The translations under genes were made by a program, and so were the position numbers. A DNA stretch of 64,000 nt from Salminus brasiliensis (taxonomy: Eukaryota > Chordata > Actinopteri > Characiformes > Bryconidae), in assembly GCF_030463535.1 (NCBI RefSeq), contig NC_132900.1, forward strand, positions 30,217,721-30,281,720, written 5' to 3'. The first letter of the stretch is position 1, and each line of letters opens with the position of its first letter. Below are positions 13,201-22,765 of this stretch, piece after piece. The notes beneath the pieces were generated by a model. It was not told the origin of the DNA and ran no database searches. It saw only the letters and a list, made by a program, of their open reading frames with translations.

Positions 13201-16200
13201 ATTGCTAGCGCTTGGGGGGAGCTAGGGGGAGTGAGTTAGTTGGCCAAATTGGGAGAATAGGGGAAACATTTTGAAATGAATGTATAAAACAAAATTTCTG
13301 AGGTTCTGTGAGAAGAAACATGAAATCACTGAATATGAAGTCATGAAACTAGGAGAACAAAGTAACATTGAAAAAAGCAACAAAGCTAAACACAAAAACA
13401 ACAGAAAAGGGGGATAAATACACCGAACCTTAACAAGAAACATCTGGAATTAATAATGTGGGGGCGGGGCTACAGATGGCACAACACAACTGCAAGCAGA
13501 GCAGAAAAACAAAACAAACAAAGGAGCACATAGCACCTTTGATCACTACACAAATTAACACTACATGTCCCAATGTTTGTGGACACCCCTTCTAACTAAT
13601 GCGCTCAGCTGCTTTAAGGTGCATATATTTCAGGGCCTTGACATCTGTCCTTATGTCTGGTCTTCAGGAAACTCTGTGTACCTTGTTTTCTCACGTTCTG
13701 TGCTCTATTAAAAGGGCAATGAGGCCAGGTGTTGTTTTTTCACTGGTTTGTTTCCTACGCTAGGCTGTAATTTCCTCACGTCACCCAGGGTGCTCTATTA
13801 TGACCCCACTTGAAGGACTTCCACAACATTCCTTTTTTTTTTTTACATGGAAAAGCAATTATGGGACACGCTGACCTCTGATGAGTGTTATTTGTTTTCT
13901 TCTAAATTTATAATAAATTAAATAATTATTCTAACTACATAATTATACTGACATGATTAGTAGCAGTGTGCATTTTGCGTGTTTTATAAATATCCAGTAA
14001 TATCCTGTGGGAAAGAAATCAAGGAAGCATTTACTTGTGGCCTGAATGAAGCCAATAGTATTGCCCTAGAGTGCGCGAGAAACACTTAAATCCCAGAGAT
14101 GCCCAAAAGGAATTGTCAGAGAGGTGACTAGGGGTGTAAGGAAGTGTCAAAATGTCGAAGTATTGTGATATTATGCTCCGCAATACTGTATCAGTTCTCA
14201 AAAACACAGTATTGATTATTAATAAATAGGTTAAATGTAAAGATTGGCGCCAGACAGTTGTTCATTTAGTGTTGTGTTTAAACCCCGACCACTAGAGAGC
14301 AGTGTTGTACTCTTCAGATCTTCAGATCCCGCTGCTCAGAGTTTATGCACTTGATGGTGTGTGGACTACAAATGGATCATGCCACCTCCATTATGGCCAG
14401 GGGGTCGTGAGTTCGAATCCCAAGCCATGCCTCTTTGCCATCAGCAGCCGGAGTCTGAGAGAGCACAATTAGCCGTGCTCTCCTCTTTCTGGGGAGGTGG
14501 ATGGCGCTCTTTCCCCTCATCAATGTGATGTTAGCCGGCACAGGCTTCTGTTAGCTGGTGCGCTGGAGCTGGGGACCCGCCGTTTTCCTCAGATTGTGTC
14601 GGCTGCCCAGCAATGTCGCATCAGCGGCAGTTCGAAAAGAGGCCGTGGCTGACTTAGCCTGCTGGTATTGGGAGCGTTGGTAGTGCTAAGAGGAGTTACG
14701 AATGGGTGGGTTAATTATTAGTATTTTTTTCCTTCCAATTGTATATTTAAATATATGCATATTTACCAAAAAATTGAATGCACAATACCTGTATCGTGAT
14801 ATGCATCATATCGTTAGGGTCTTTCTAATAGACAGATACTGTTTATGATACATACAGTAGCTTCAGTTTAGCTTCTCTGTGCAGATCTGTAGTAAATATT
14901 GTCCTAATGTCCTGTGGCCTCAGTACTCAGTACGGTATTCGCCGCTCCTGATCCCGTCTATTTTTGCCACACTTAATTATTTAAGATGTTTCCGACTTGA
15001 AATTTAATGTTAAACAAAGACCAACCAACAGCAGCTGGCCCTAATCGCCCCCTTTAGTTACCCAATCAGCAGATTAACTTAATGTAGTTAGCAGACAAAG
15101 GCAGGGTTGATTACTGCCAGCCCTGCTGAACCTAAACAGAAAATCAAAAGAAAATTCCAGAAGGGATTAGAGAGAAAGTTGTTAAATATATCTGGAAAGG
15201 GTTACAGAGCCATTTCTAAGGCTCTGGGACTCGGTGGGAGCCATTATCTCCAAATGAAGAAAACATGGAACATACCTAGAACTAGCCGCCTGACCAGAAT
15301 TCCTCAAAGAGCACAGCCTAGACTCGTCCATGCAGTCACAAAAGAAATCAGACCAGTATCTAAGGAAGTGTAGGTCTCTCTGGCCTCAGGTTAGGTCAGA
15401 TTCCACCATTAGAAAGAGGCACAGCCGGTTAAGTTTATGGGGCAGATTCTATTATGGTTGGGTGTGTAACTGTTTTGTGTTTCCTTATGTTAAATCATAT
15501 CTTATATTTTAGCAAATATGGAACAGTACTCTTTGACAGCTCTTAAACATCCCCTCTAAAGGACATGACGGCTGGCATCCAGACTGCTCCAGTGTTTCCC
15601 TACTAGACAATTGCTCACTCAAAAGGAACTTGGCAGAAATGTTATCCGTGGAGGAGCTGCAAGGCTTACCAAAACCACTTTCAACAATAAGCGCATCATA
15701 CCAACTGTCAAACATGGTGGTGGTACTGTGGGGATGTTGTGGGGATATATTTCTTCTTCAGGGCCTTTTTTTTTTTTCAGAAGGTCCTGTAAGAACATCC
15801 TGAAGGAGACTGACTGGTCATCGGTTTTGGGTGGATTATACAGCAAGACTAGGATTGAGGTTCTGTTACAGGGCCTTAAGCAGCCAGTCAATGCTTGGAA
15901 GCCCTCCAAGGCCTCTTAAGATGTGGAAAGTACCGGACTGTGTTGTTTTTTCTCTGTTTATTCCTACTGTAATGTGTAAGGACTTAATTGCTGGCATTCA
16001 GATTCCAGATTCAGACAGATCCCATTTTCCTACTACAGAATATTTTCAATGAAGAAACCCCGTTCGCCATGTCTTTTAATCCTCTGTAATCCAATCTGTG
16101 TTAAAAAGCCCAGTCTAAGAACGTCTTCTTCATAACCGAAGCATCATTCGGCATAGAGCTGCACAAAACATGGCTCCAAACAGCCAGCAGGGGGCGGCAG

Positions 16201-16763
16201 AGGCCCACGCTTGGGCCGGCCCGGAGCGGAGCTGCTTTTGATTAGGCCCCTGGCTCATTGCTGGCCTGGGCGCAGACTCCCGTCAGCTGGCTGTAAATCA
16301 GCTCTAATTTGTAAGCTGTCAGCGCCGCAGTCTGCTTTCGGAACCTCCGTGCCAAAGAGCAGCCGCTGTGTGAAAGGCGAGGGCGAGACGCTGGGCCCCC
16401 CTTGGGGGAGGGGGGGGGGGCTGGAGAGGCGGAGCGCAGCAGCTCCAGAAATTGGTTCCAGAGGGACGCTGCCAGGCCGGCCGGGCTCCTTCCACAGCTT
16501 CACAGAGCAAGAGGAGGATGAGATGGAAGAGGAGGAGGAGGAGGAGGTGTGCGTGGCTTCGTCTCCCCTCAGGCAGAACGAAGAGAGTGCTGATGCACCG
16601 GCTGAGGGTTGGAGTAGACCCCAGACAATACCCTGAGACCCCCTGCTGTGCCCAGTCTCCAGAGGTTTCCGGGAGGTGTGCCTGTGTGAACGCGATTGCA
16701 TGTGAATTCTCTTGCGCCCTTTCATTCTCGCATCGCCTTAGAAGGTCTGGGGACTCGTTATAT

Positions 16764-16797
<34 letters not shown>

Positions 16798-19700
16798 GAT
16801 AGATGATGACTCTACAGCATATGACCACTCTACGACATCGGGCCGCAAGCTAGGCCGTCGACAGACGAAGTGAACGGGAGATGCTGTTGCAGGCCTCTTT
16901 TTTTAAAGATGTGGAAAGTTTTGGGAAATGCATTTCCTAATTTTTCCCTGTTTATTATGTTTGGATTTGCTGTCCGCATATTAATTTAGCCTTGTATTAA
17001 TCTTAATGCTTCCATTCATTAATAAAGTACTCTACTTGAAGGAAAAGCTGTCTTTTAGCCCCTTAGAACCTGTATGTAAGCCTAAACTTGCCCATCACTC
17101 TCATAACTACATCAGTGACACAATTAACGTCAATTTTATAGGCCCCAAAATAGAACCTTGTGGGACTCCAAGACAGTTACCAGATCATTTACAACTATTT
17201 CTAGCTGAATAATAAACCTATGGTTTAGGGGGTTAAAGCAGCATTATGCAAAATTGGTATTTCTTGCTCCTGGGCTCCCCCTACAGTCTAATACAGTGTA
17301 ATTCATGCTTTGATTGTAAGTTCCTTGCTAACGGTGCACTCATGTGGAGAAGGGGCGTTAACGAGACCACATATCATCTCCCCAGCAAACTCGTTCATGT
17401 GACTGGGAGTTGTTGACAGCCATGTTGGAGCATGTGGGCCTTCTTCCAGCCAAGCCTGAAAGACAGAGAGAGACAGAGCGAGAGAGAGACGCAGAGAGTG
17501 GCTCAGGCCCATTTTGGACAGCTGTTCCTGTCCTAGTCTCCTACTCATCATGGCTAAATGGAGTTCCAGCACTGTGGCTGAAAGGGTCCGACTGTATCCC
17601 TCTTGCGTGATAAGGCAGATTCCTTGGCAGGTCGTTGGGGTTGGGACTCAATCGTTGGCTTTGTCTGCATTGACATCTCCCATCGACTGGGTTAATGGGT
17701 TCTGGGAGAGAAAGGGGCAGTGGTGTCATGTACTGGATAAGGAAGGGGTGTAACAGAGAATAACTGGATCCTTCCAGTTTGGATAAGTACTTGTCCACTG
17801 GGCAGTGCGACATGACGCAGTAGAGTCCAGACCCAGAGCTGGTTTTCCATCACACAACAGTCCCCTTGAAAGCATTTTTCTTAATGATAATGACTAGCAA
17901 CGTCACACAACAACGGCTATGAAATTTATGTCGGAATTGGGAATTCTTCCTCTAAGCGCTGCAATTTGTCCTGTGGGGTGCCTCAAGGTTCAATCTTGGG
18001 ACCAACACTATTCAGTCTCTATATGCTCTCTATATGCTCTCATCCAGAAGGATAGCCTCATATAGTTTGAATAGACTAAAAATCCTCTAATCTAACACTA
18101 CTAAACACAAGTCAATATGGAGACCATAGTACTCTCAGAAGAAGAGGGTCTTCAGTCTGGGTTTAAAGACAGCGAGCGTTGGACTCTGCTGTTCGGACAC
18201 CCAGGGGAAAAAAGCCTGGACGCTCGTCTTCCATGCTTGTCTACTCTCTCCTTGGCCAGAGTAATCAATAAATACAGCATTTCCGTTCATCAGTATGCTG
18301 ATGACACATTGTTCACTATACAGGACCAGTCAAAAGAAGACACAAGGGTATCCACCATAGTCTTTCAACACTCTGATCTGTACTGCATCACCCAGTGGGG
18401 AAACAAGCACCATTACACACCTGTGGAAAACACACCTGGTTCTGTCTTCACCATTGATTTTGTTATATAAGGTTTAAGCCGAGCTGTCAGGACTGTTACT
18501 AACTGTACCTGTGTTGTGCTTGAGCAGACGAGGCACCTGCAGGACCTCCAGGGCTGCCTGGTCCTTCTGGTATGACTTTAATACTACACACACATTCACA
18601 TTTTCATACTGCAGTATTATCTATTATATATTATATATATTATATTATATTTCTCCTTGACTTTAAAGGTCCCCAAGGGCCTCCTGGACTCCCGGGTGTA
18701 CCTGGACTAGATGTAAGTACGAGCTCACACTAGGCACACTTGCTTTTGACGTAGTATTACTGTCAAATGGATCCAGGACATTTAATTGGCTCTTTCTGTG
18801 TGTTTCAGGGCATCAATGGCCTCCCGGGCAAAGCTGGAGCTCAGGGGCCTAAAGGAGACCCAGGTGACAGGGTGAGGTCACATCATAGTACGGGCGCTCA
18901 GTCCTGAACAGTCGCCTGTCAAATGTTTTGCATGTGCGAAGAAAAACTACTCAATTAGCATCTCACCGTCAAAAAATGCACTATATGGACAAAAGTATTG
19001 GGACACCTCATTTATCGTTCTTTGCTAAATCAAGGGAATTTAGGAGATTTCATATGAAGTGTTATAAAGGGTATTTAAGGCTTTCTGCTAGACTTTGCTA
19101 GACTGGAGGAACATTGCTGTAAGGAGTTGATTACATCTGCATTGAGAGTTAGTGAGGTCAGAAGGTCAGATGATCACCTCCAAACCTCCCTCCCAGTCCC
19201 TCCCAGTCATTACTCCCCAACTCGTTCCAAAAGTATTGGATGGCGCCCCATCCATTACTCCGGAGAACATAAATCTACTACTCCACAGCTCAATACTGGG
19301 GGGGCTTTATAGACTATATATAGGCCTCTAGCTCAGGCCTGGCATTAGACAGCATGGTACCAGTAGGTTCACGATAGGTTATCTGCTCTGGATAGTCCTA
19401 TTCTATTGGCAGTGCTTCTCTACAGGGACTAGACAAGCTGTGTGTGTATTTGCACGACTTTATCAGCACTAGCTAAGTGTCCACAAACATTTGAACATGT
19501 AGGGGACAACACCACCCTCCTAGGGGCCCTCGTCCCAGAGGGGGGTTACTTTTCCAGTCTCAGTGTATGCATTTCAGGTCTTGGTCCTCTAAGGTCCCCT
19601 ATTGGCGGACAGTCGTCATTCAGGGATAATGGGGTCTAATATATCAGTACCAGCGTGTCTGTGTGTCTGTGTGTCGTCTCCTCTTTAACGGCTGGAGGAT

Positions 19701-22570
19701 CAGGCAGTGCTTTGATTCTCAGACACTGTCTGTACTGTCCCAGCCAGTGTAGGTGGACCACCATGCATTAACGTGAATGGGTGGGCCGTCCTGCATGCTG
19801 AAAGAGCTGGAAACAAGATAGGCTGACACAGAGTTGGCCTCTGCCTGTGTGAGAGGTCTGGAGTGGAAGGGGAGTGGACAGGTGATTTATGTGCAGGGGG
19901 ACTTTCTCATTGCTCAGTGACCAGCAGGGGTCAGGGTGCACAGATGAGACCTCAAAATCCAATTTCTTTCAAAGTTAGAGCCACCAGACATAATACAGAC
20001 GACAGATATTTCTACGACACCCATTTCCATAGTTACAATATACTCGTTTCCATGGTTACCATGCCATGCTTTTTGGATTATGAGCTGTTACCACAGTTAT
20101 ACTATTACTATACCATGGTTACACTACACCCACTGCCACGGTTGCACTACACACATTCACACAGGTGTGCTATATCCATCTCCATGGTTACTTCCCATGG
20201 TTTTTAAGGTCCCGCCTATTTCAACATTTAGAATTAAACCTATTGAAATTGTCACACTACACTATTTCCATGGTTACGCTACACACATTACCAAGCATAT
20301 GCTACACCCATTCCCACAGTTACACTATACCCATTTCCATGGTTACGCTACACCTATATCCTGTGTTACGCTGCACTCATTTCCGTGGTTACGCCACACT
20401 TTTTCTCACACATACGCTACATCCGTTTTCATGGTTACCCCCAGGGTAATTAAGGCATTCGCTATTTATATTGTCATACTACACCCATTTCTATGGTTAC
20501 ACCCATTGTGCCTCTACATCTTTTTCCACAGTTGTTGCAACCACTTCCTTGGTTACGCTAAATACATTTCTACTGTTATGCTACACCCATTTCCAAAGTT
20601 ATGCTACACCCAATTCCAACAGTTATGCTACACCCATTTCCAAAGTTATGCTACACCCAATTCCAACAGTTATGCTACACTTATTTACACGGTTGTGCTA
20701 CACCCAATTCCAACAGTTATACTACTTCCACTTCCACAGTTATACTACACCAATTCCTTGGTAATGCTGCAGTGTCTGGATGATTCTTACTTTTTGAATA
20801 TCTGTCTTCTCAGGGACCTCCAGGATTCATTGGGGAGCAAGGACAGCCTGTAGGTGCACCTTATTACCATAGACACCACATCCACACATACCTCACATTT
20901 CACGCCGTCTGAGAATCTGATGTGGGTTTTTGTGCTCCTTTAATTGTTTGTTGGCAGGGTCTGATGGGTGCGAAGGGGCAGAAGGGAGAGCCAGGAGAGA
21001 GCCTACCTGAGGTGAGCTGCTCTCCTCAGCATACTGCCTACTTTACCTACCAGCATAACTCTCTCATTCAAAATGCTAAGAATAGCACTAATAATGAATG
21101 AAAGCTGGTGGGTCAGTTAGCATTTGGTAAATTATGCAAAATTCTAGCGAGATTGTTTGGAGCAGATTGTTTGGAACAGATATTAAACATGGGTATTATT
21201 ATAAAACGTGGGTATTATTTTTTATATGCAAGTGCCTTATAGATATGCAAATAAATTACACACATATATATATATATATAATATAATATAAAAAGGCCCC
21301 AAAGATTTACATAAGTTTTATAAATGATGCTAAATCATACCAAAAAGGATTCCACTGATGTTATGTGTGCCAAGTGATTCCAGGTAGGCTCTGGACCCAC
21401 CATGACCCTGGTCTGGAAGATGTGGATAAGAAGATGAATAAATGAATTAATGTTAAAGAGGTCAAAAGGGTGTTTTTGCCTGGAGTGTAGTACATAAATA
21501 GGCCTCGGGCTGATCTGTGTTTGTAGCACAACGTATGACTGGACTGAATTTAACAGAACTGAACTGACTGCAGGGTGAAGGGACTCAGCAGCTGAGAGAG
21601 GCTCTGAAGATTCTGGCCGAGAGAGTGCTCATTCTGGAACACATGATTGGCATCCATGGTAATGTGGACGACTTGCTAAGTTGTCTGTCTGTCTGTCTGT
21701 CTGTCTGTCTTTAAATGGGACGTCTTCATCTGTTCATTTATGGAAGGACCACTTTATATATAAAGGTGGGGGGTGCATGATTTTTGGCCCTTTGAGGAGT
21801 ACACTATGTGTCCAAATGTTTGTGGACACATAGTGTACTCCTCAAAGGGCCAAAGATCAAGCAAACCTTTGAGGAGTACACTATGTGTCCACAAACATTT
21901 GGACACATAGTGTACTGTGTCATGCAGGCCGAATCCAGCATGATCTTTGGCCCTTTGAGGAGTACACTATGTGTCCAAATGTTTGTGGACACCCCTTCTA
22001 ATGAATGCTGGATTCGACCTGCTGACACAGACGTGCAAATGCTTACACACAGGCTGAACACACAGCTTGTTTAGTACCTGTAGAGAGGTACTGCCAATAG
22101 AATAGGACTCTCTGGAGCAGATAAACATGAACCTAATGGTACCGTGCTGCCTAATGCCAGGCCAAGCGTGGGTTACCGGAGGGGTATAAAGCCTGAGCTG
22201 TGGAGCAGTGAGACTCTGGTGCTCCATCCAGTACTTTTGAGATGAGTTGGTGTTGGTGAATGCAATCAAATCCTCGCAGCAGTGCTCCTCCAAAATCTAG
22301 CGGGAGGTCTTCTTCCCTGGACAGTTGAGACATTTACTCCAACAAAAGCAGGATCAACTTGGTTTCAGAAGAAACAGTAAATGAGCAGGTGTCCCAATAC
22401 TTTTGTCCGAATAATGTATTTACTCGTATTTGTGTTTGTTTACAGAGTCGCCAGCTGAGGGCGGATCTGGTTTGGAAGGTCTGCAAGATCCTCTTCCTCT
22501 GCCTGCGGTGAAGATCAAAAGGGCCCAGTCCGCCGCTCTCCGTGCCGGCCAACAGAAGAGGAGTGTCTGA
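7363..22570 (+). CDS. col26a1: col26a1, collagen type XXVI alpha 1 chain (3' part, 11 coding exons)
   Basis: Secreted extracellular-matrix collagen of the EMI-domain family. The joined coding exons are 7363-7424, 8678-8804, 11370-11477, 11794-11937, 18528-18569, 18669-18712, 18809-18871, 20814-20849, 20958-21011, 21574-21658 and 22446-22570. All borders are AG/GT and all phases agree, giving one open frame. In order the chain has: a Cys-x-x-Cys segment (CMNC) that follows the EMI domain in the human protein; a short coiled-coil-like stretch; a Pro/Asp-rich linker; about 22 Gly-X-Y triplets; a non-collagenous break; about 24 more triplets; then a C-terminal helix ([19 protein letters not shown]) nearly identical to the human protein as I remember it, and a basic tail ending in stop. 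EMI and signal-peptide exons are not seen and must lie upstream. Possible transcript ends include AATAAA at 23517. The family match rests on recall, not alignment. Confidence 0.92.
7763..8207. repeat. Intronic block duplicated at 9793-10130
   Basis: Both copies carry tgttcttgatattggagagc, cacctccagactttgctagt, acggcttgtctaaggaaaaa, aacaacaagcttgtaaaa and cctagcacaaagccctgagg in the same order and orientation, with differing indels. Similarity by eye is high. It may be part of a LINE 3' region or an undescribed repeat. Confidence 0.6.
8208..8579. mobile_element. MITE family 2 (TTAAAGCA...TGCTTTAA ends)
   Basis: The left end is TTAAAGCAGATTCATG and the right end CATAATGTTGCTTTAA, its imperfect inverse. 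The copy is 372 bp with no ORF. A second left end is at 17233 (ttaaagcagcattatgc), sharing the following block with tcctgggctcccc. Confidence 0.55.
8678..8804 (+). CDS. col26a1: col26a1 exon: acidic/proline-rich linker before the collagen domain
   Basis: The acceptor is tctag and the donor gtaaga; the exon is 127 bases and leaves one base of a Gly codon. It begins [10 protein letters not shown], matching the human KVLLLEAAERP position, and continues through an Asp/Asn/Pro-rich linker to PPPFWQPG. The linker is poorly conserved in the family, so this call leans on position, frame and splice sites. Confidence 0.85.
9365..9735 (-). mobile_element. tRNA-derived SINE (family A), nearly full length with tRNA head
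   Basis: On the - strand it starts with a tRNA-like head (gctcggagttggtctagtgg), then B box GGTTCGAATCC, the family body (ccatcagcagccagagtctg, gtgtgatgctggccagcaca) and a tail (cagtcctcaccctcccatta). It is the most complete copy and defines the family. A second fragment of the head lies at 10144-10186. Confidence 0.7.
9793..10186. repeat. Second copy of the 7763 block plus a SINE head fragment
   Basis: Bases 9793-10130 match 7763-8215, including the start of MITE 2. The match then switches at about 10140 to a copy of the SINE head already present at 9705-9748. A duplication joined these pieces. Confidence 0.55.
10190..10254. repeat. (TA)n microsatellite
   Basis: About 60 bases of uninterrupted TA in a col26a1 intron. 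Confidence 0.95.
10985..11075 (-). mobile_element. Tc1-type transposon fragment
   Basis: The - strand carries aacacctttccaactgttaa and gcatggggtggattgatcat, the block that encodes the KHGGGS motif in Tc1-like transposases. The frame is not open. Confidence 0.5.
11370..11477 (+). CDS. col26a1: col26a1 exon: first Gly-X-Y block
   Basis: The exon is 108 bases, a typical collagen exon size, and runs from phase 1 to phase 1. It starts with the acceptor ctacag and ends at gtaata. It encodes [15 protein letters not shown] and further triplets to GRPGPSG without interruption. Splitting of Gly codons between the first and second base is usual for this gene's exons. Confidence 0.92.
11794..11937 (+). 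CDS. col26a1: col26a1 exon: end of first collagen block and non-collagenous break
   Basis: A 144-base exon with acceptor cgcag and donor gtgagt. It continues [16 protein letters not shown] to GQPGLP, then leaves the Gly-X-Y pattern with [18 protein letters not shown]. Human COL26A1 also has a non-collagenous break here (NSPQGALYSLQPP). An RGD tripeptide occurs in the break; whether it binds integrin is unknown. Confidence 0.9.
12021..12235 (+). mobile_element. Tc1-type transposon relic, 5' part
   Basis: It begins at the element's known end type (cagccacaacattaaaacca) and continues with gtgaataacattgattatct, ggcagcaagtgaacagtcag and aaaaatgggcaagcataaga. A short 3'-end scrap of the same family is at 11565-11606 (ggacctacacaatattagg). 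Confidence 0.7.
12685..12981 (+). mobile_element. MITE family 1-related fragment
   Basis: It shares ggacactctggagcag, agcataaagtcccttagtat, tttgggatgagttgg and gctgaatgcaatcaaatcc with family 1 but is divergent. It ends where a SINE begins. Confidence 0.5.
12982..13245 (+). mobile_element. tRNA-derived SINE (family A)
   Basis: It has an A-box-like tctaatgcaccacc, B-box-like gagtttgaatcttgagcc, and the family body and tail (gagcattgctagcgcttggg). Confidence 0.6.
13559..13625 (+). mobile_element. MITE family 1, left end only
   Basis: It begins CACTACATGTCCCAATG and keeps the first 65 bases (ggacaccccttctaac, gcgctcagctgctttaag), then stops abruptly. Confidence 0.65.
14392..14722 (+). mobile_element. 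tRNA-derived SINE (family A), long copy
   Basis: B box gagttcgaatcccaagcc is followed by all family blocks, including ctggggacccgccg, cgcatcagcggcagttcg and ggagcgttggtagtgct. It ends in an A/T-rich stretch. Confidence 0.65.
15100..15930 (+). pseudogene. Decayed Tc1/mariner transposase gene
   Basis: The frame at 15107-15373 contains [15 protein letters not shown] and later [20 protein letters not shown], matching the helix-turn-helix DNA-binding half of Tc1 transposases (GYKAISKALG..., PRAQRRLV...). After a shift, 15400-15425 encodes [10 protein letters not shown], and 15700-15765 encodes [20 protein letters not shown], the region near the second catalytic Asp. Frameshifts, stops and a poly-T tract separate the parts. 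It is non-functional and lies in the long col26a1 intron. Confidence 0.8.
16764..16790. repeat. (GT)n microsatellite
   Basis: A run of GT dinucleotides followed by ATATATAGATAGATGATG in a col26a1 intron. Confidence 0.9.
17920..18420 (+). pseudogene. Non-LTR retrotransposon (LINE) reverse transcriptase fragment
   Basis: Bases 17972-18028 encode [19 protein letters not shown], the conserved reverse transcriptase motif before the active site. At 18260-18330 a frame carries [14 protein letters not shown], with the catalytic YADD. About 230 bases of other sequence, including a second LINE-like scrap, separate them, so the copy is rearranged. The motif style suits L2/CR1/Rex-type elements. Confidence 0.75.
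18528..18569 (+). CDS. col26a1: col26a1 exon: start of second collagen block
   Basis: A 42-base exon, phase 1 to phase 1, with acceptor gagcag and donor gtatga. It encodes [14 protein letters not shown]. It follows a 6.6-kb intron full of repeats. Human COL26A1 has extra residues (around LASAIVDTVLAG) just before this block; no exon for them was recognised in the intron, so that exon is either lost here or too divergent to see. Confidence 0.85.
18669..18712 (+). CDS. col26a1: col26a1 exon: Gly-X-Y repeats
   Basis: A 44-base exon entering in phase 1 and leaving in phase 0, with acceptor taaag and donor gtaagt. It encodes [14 protein letters not shown], all in Gly-X-Y register with both neighbours. 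Only about 100 bases separate it from the preceding exon. Confidence 0.88.
18809..18871 (+). CDS. col26a1: col26a1 exon: Gly-X-Y repeats
   Basis: A 63-base exon of 21 whole codons with acceptor tttcag and donor gtgagg. It encodes [19 protein letters not shown] and DR. Charged triplets (GPK GDP GDR) are typical of the middle of collagen domains. Confidence 0.9.
18979..19502 (-). mobile_element. MITE family 1, antisense, near full length
   Basis: It starts CACTATATGGACAAAAGT and ends in gtgtccacaaacatttgaac. It sits between two col26a1 exons. Confidence 0.75.
20000..20765 (+). repeat. Minisatellite, about 22-28 bp units
   Basis: Units like CCATTTCCATGGTTACGCTA are repeated some 25-30 times with variation (ccatttccaaagttatgcta, caattccaacagttatgcta). 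A long ORF (20080-20853) spans it only because the unit lacks stops in that frame. The array fills the col26a1 intron up to the exon at 20814. Confidence 0.85.
20814..20849 (+). CDS. col26a1: col26a1 exon: short Gly-X-Y exon
   Basis: A 36-base exon of four triplets, [12 protein letters not shown], with acceptor ctcag and donor gtaggt. It follows directly on a minisatellite-filled intron. Frame and register agree with both neighbours. Confidence 0.85.
20958..21011 (+). CDS. col26a1: col26a1 exon: last Gly-X-Y repeats
   Basis: A 54-base exon, the classic collagen unit size, with acceptor ggcag and donor gtgagc. It encodes [18 protein letters not shown]. The collagen register stops after GES, where the C-terminal non-collagenous domain begins. 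Confidence 0.9.
21574..21658 (+). CDS. col26a1: col26a1 exon: conserved C-terminal helix
   Basis: An 85-base exon with acceptor tgcag and donor gtaatg. It encodes [18 protein letters not shown] followed by [10 protein letters not shown]. This is the most conserved stretch of the protein and the strongest identifier of the gene, almost residue for residue the human sequence as I recall it. The leucine spacing suggests an amphipathic helix that may help chain assembly. Confidence 0.95.
21681..21711. repeat. (GTCT)n microsatellite
   Basis: Seven or so tandem tetranucleotides 25 bases after a col26a1 donor site. Confidence 0.9.
21783..22421 (+). mobile_element. MITE family 1 with palindromic rearrangement at its left end
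   Basis: A normal copy runs from 21964 to 22421, ending CCCAATACTTTTGTCCGA. To its left are two extra hairpins built from the terminus: arms 21783-21813/21824-21854 (31 bp, perfect) and 21885-21900/21911-21926 (16 bp). The flank word ggccctttgaggagtacact occurs before more than one of the termini. Confidence 0.75.
22446..22570 (+). CDS. col26a1: col26a1 last coding exon with stop
   Basis: The acceptor is tttacag; the exon completes a Glu codon and runs to TGA at 22568-22570. It encodes [17 protein letters not shown], then [20 protein letters not shown]. Human COL26A1 also ends with an ASPEGGSG motif and a basic LKMKRGG-type tail, in a partly different order. The exon lies just after a MITE copy that ends about 20 bases upstream of the acceptor. 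Confidence 0.9.
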
Positions 22571-22765
22571 CATTTCCACCAAAGCTCCAGCCTAGCTGTC
22601 ACTCATTCCTGTCCCGAATGATCCTAGACCACAGTGCTCTTCTAGAAACCACCCTCTCCACTTTCCATTTATAGGTTGTGTTGTGCTGTACAATGTTTGA
22701 CAAGGAAACATTGTGTGTATTCTTTTTTTATTGTTGTTGTAATTATAATTGTGTTATTGTGGTAT

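Larger units (their letters stand above)
12236..18527 (+). other. Large col26a1 intron (11938-18527)
   Basis: Most recognisable content is repeats: SINEs, MITE pieces, a Tc1 pseudogene and a LINE fragment. A CpG-rich unique patch at 16190-16640 encodes nothing conserved that I can see. The ORFs across it are driven by GAG/GGA-rich sequence. Confidence 0.6.

Noticed and set aside
16211..16828. Overlapping ORFs of 100-170 codons on both strands in a GC-rich patch
   Set aside because: Open because of GC and GAG/GGA-rich sequence; no recognisable domain and no splice logic. It may be a CpG patch but not a gene.
20080..20853. 257-codon repetitive ORF
   Set aside because: Produced by the minisatellite unit; repeated [13 protein letters not shown] peptide with no conserved family, and it lies in a col26a1 intron.
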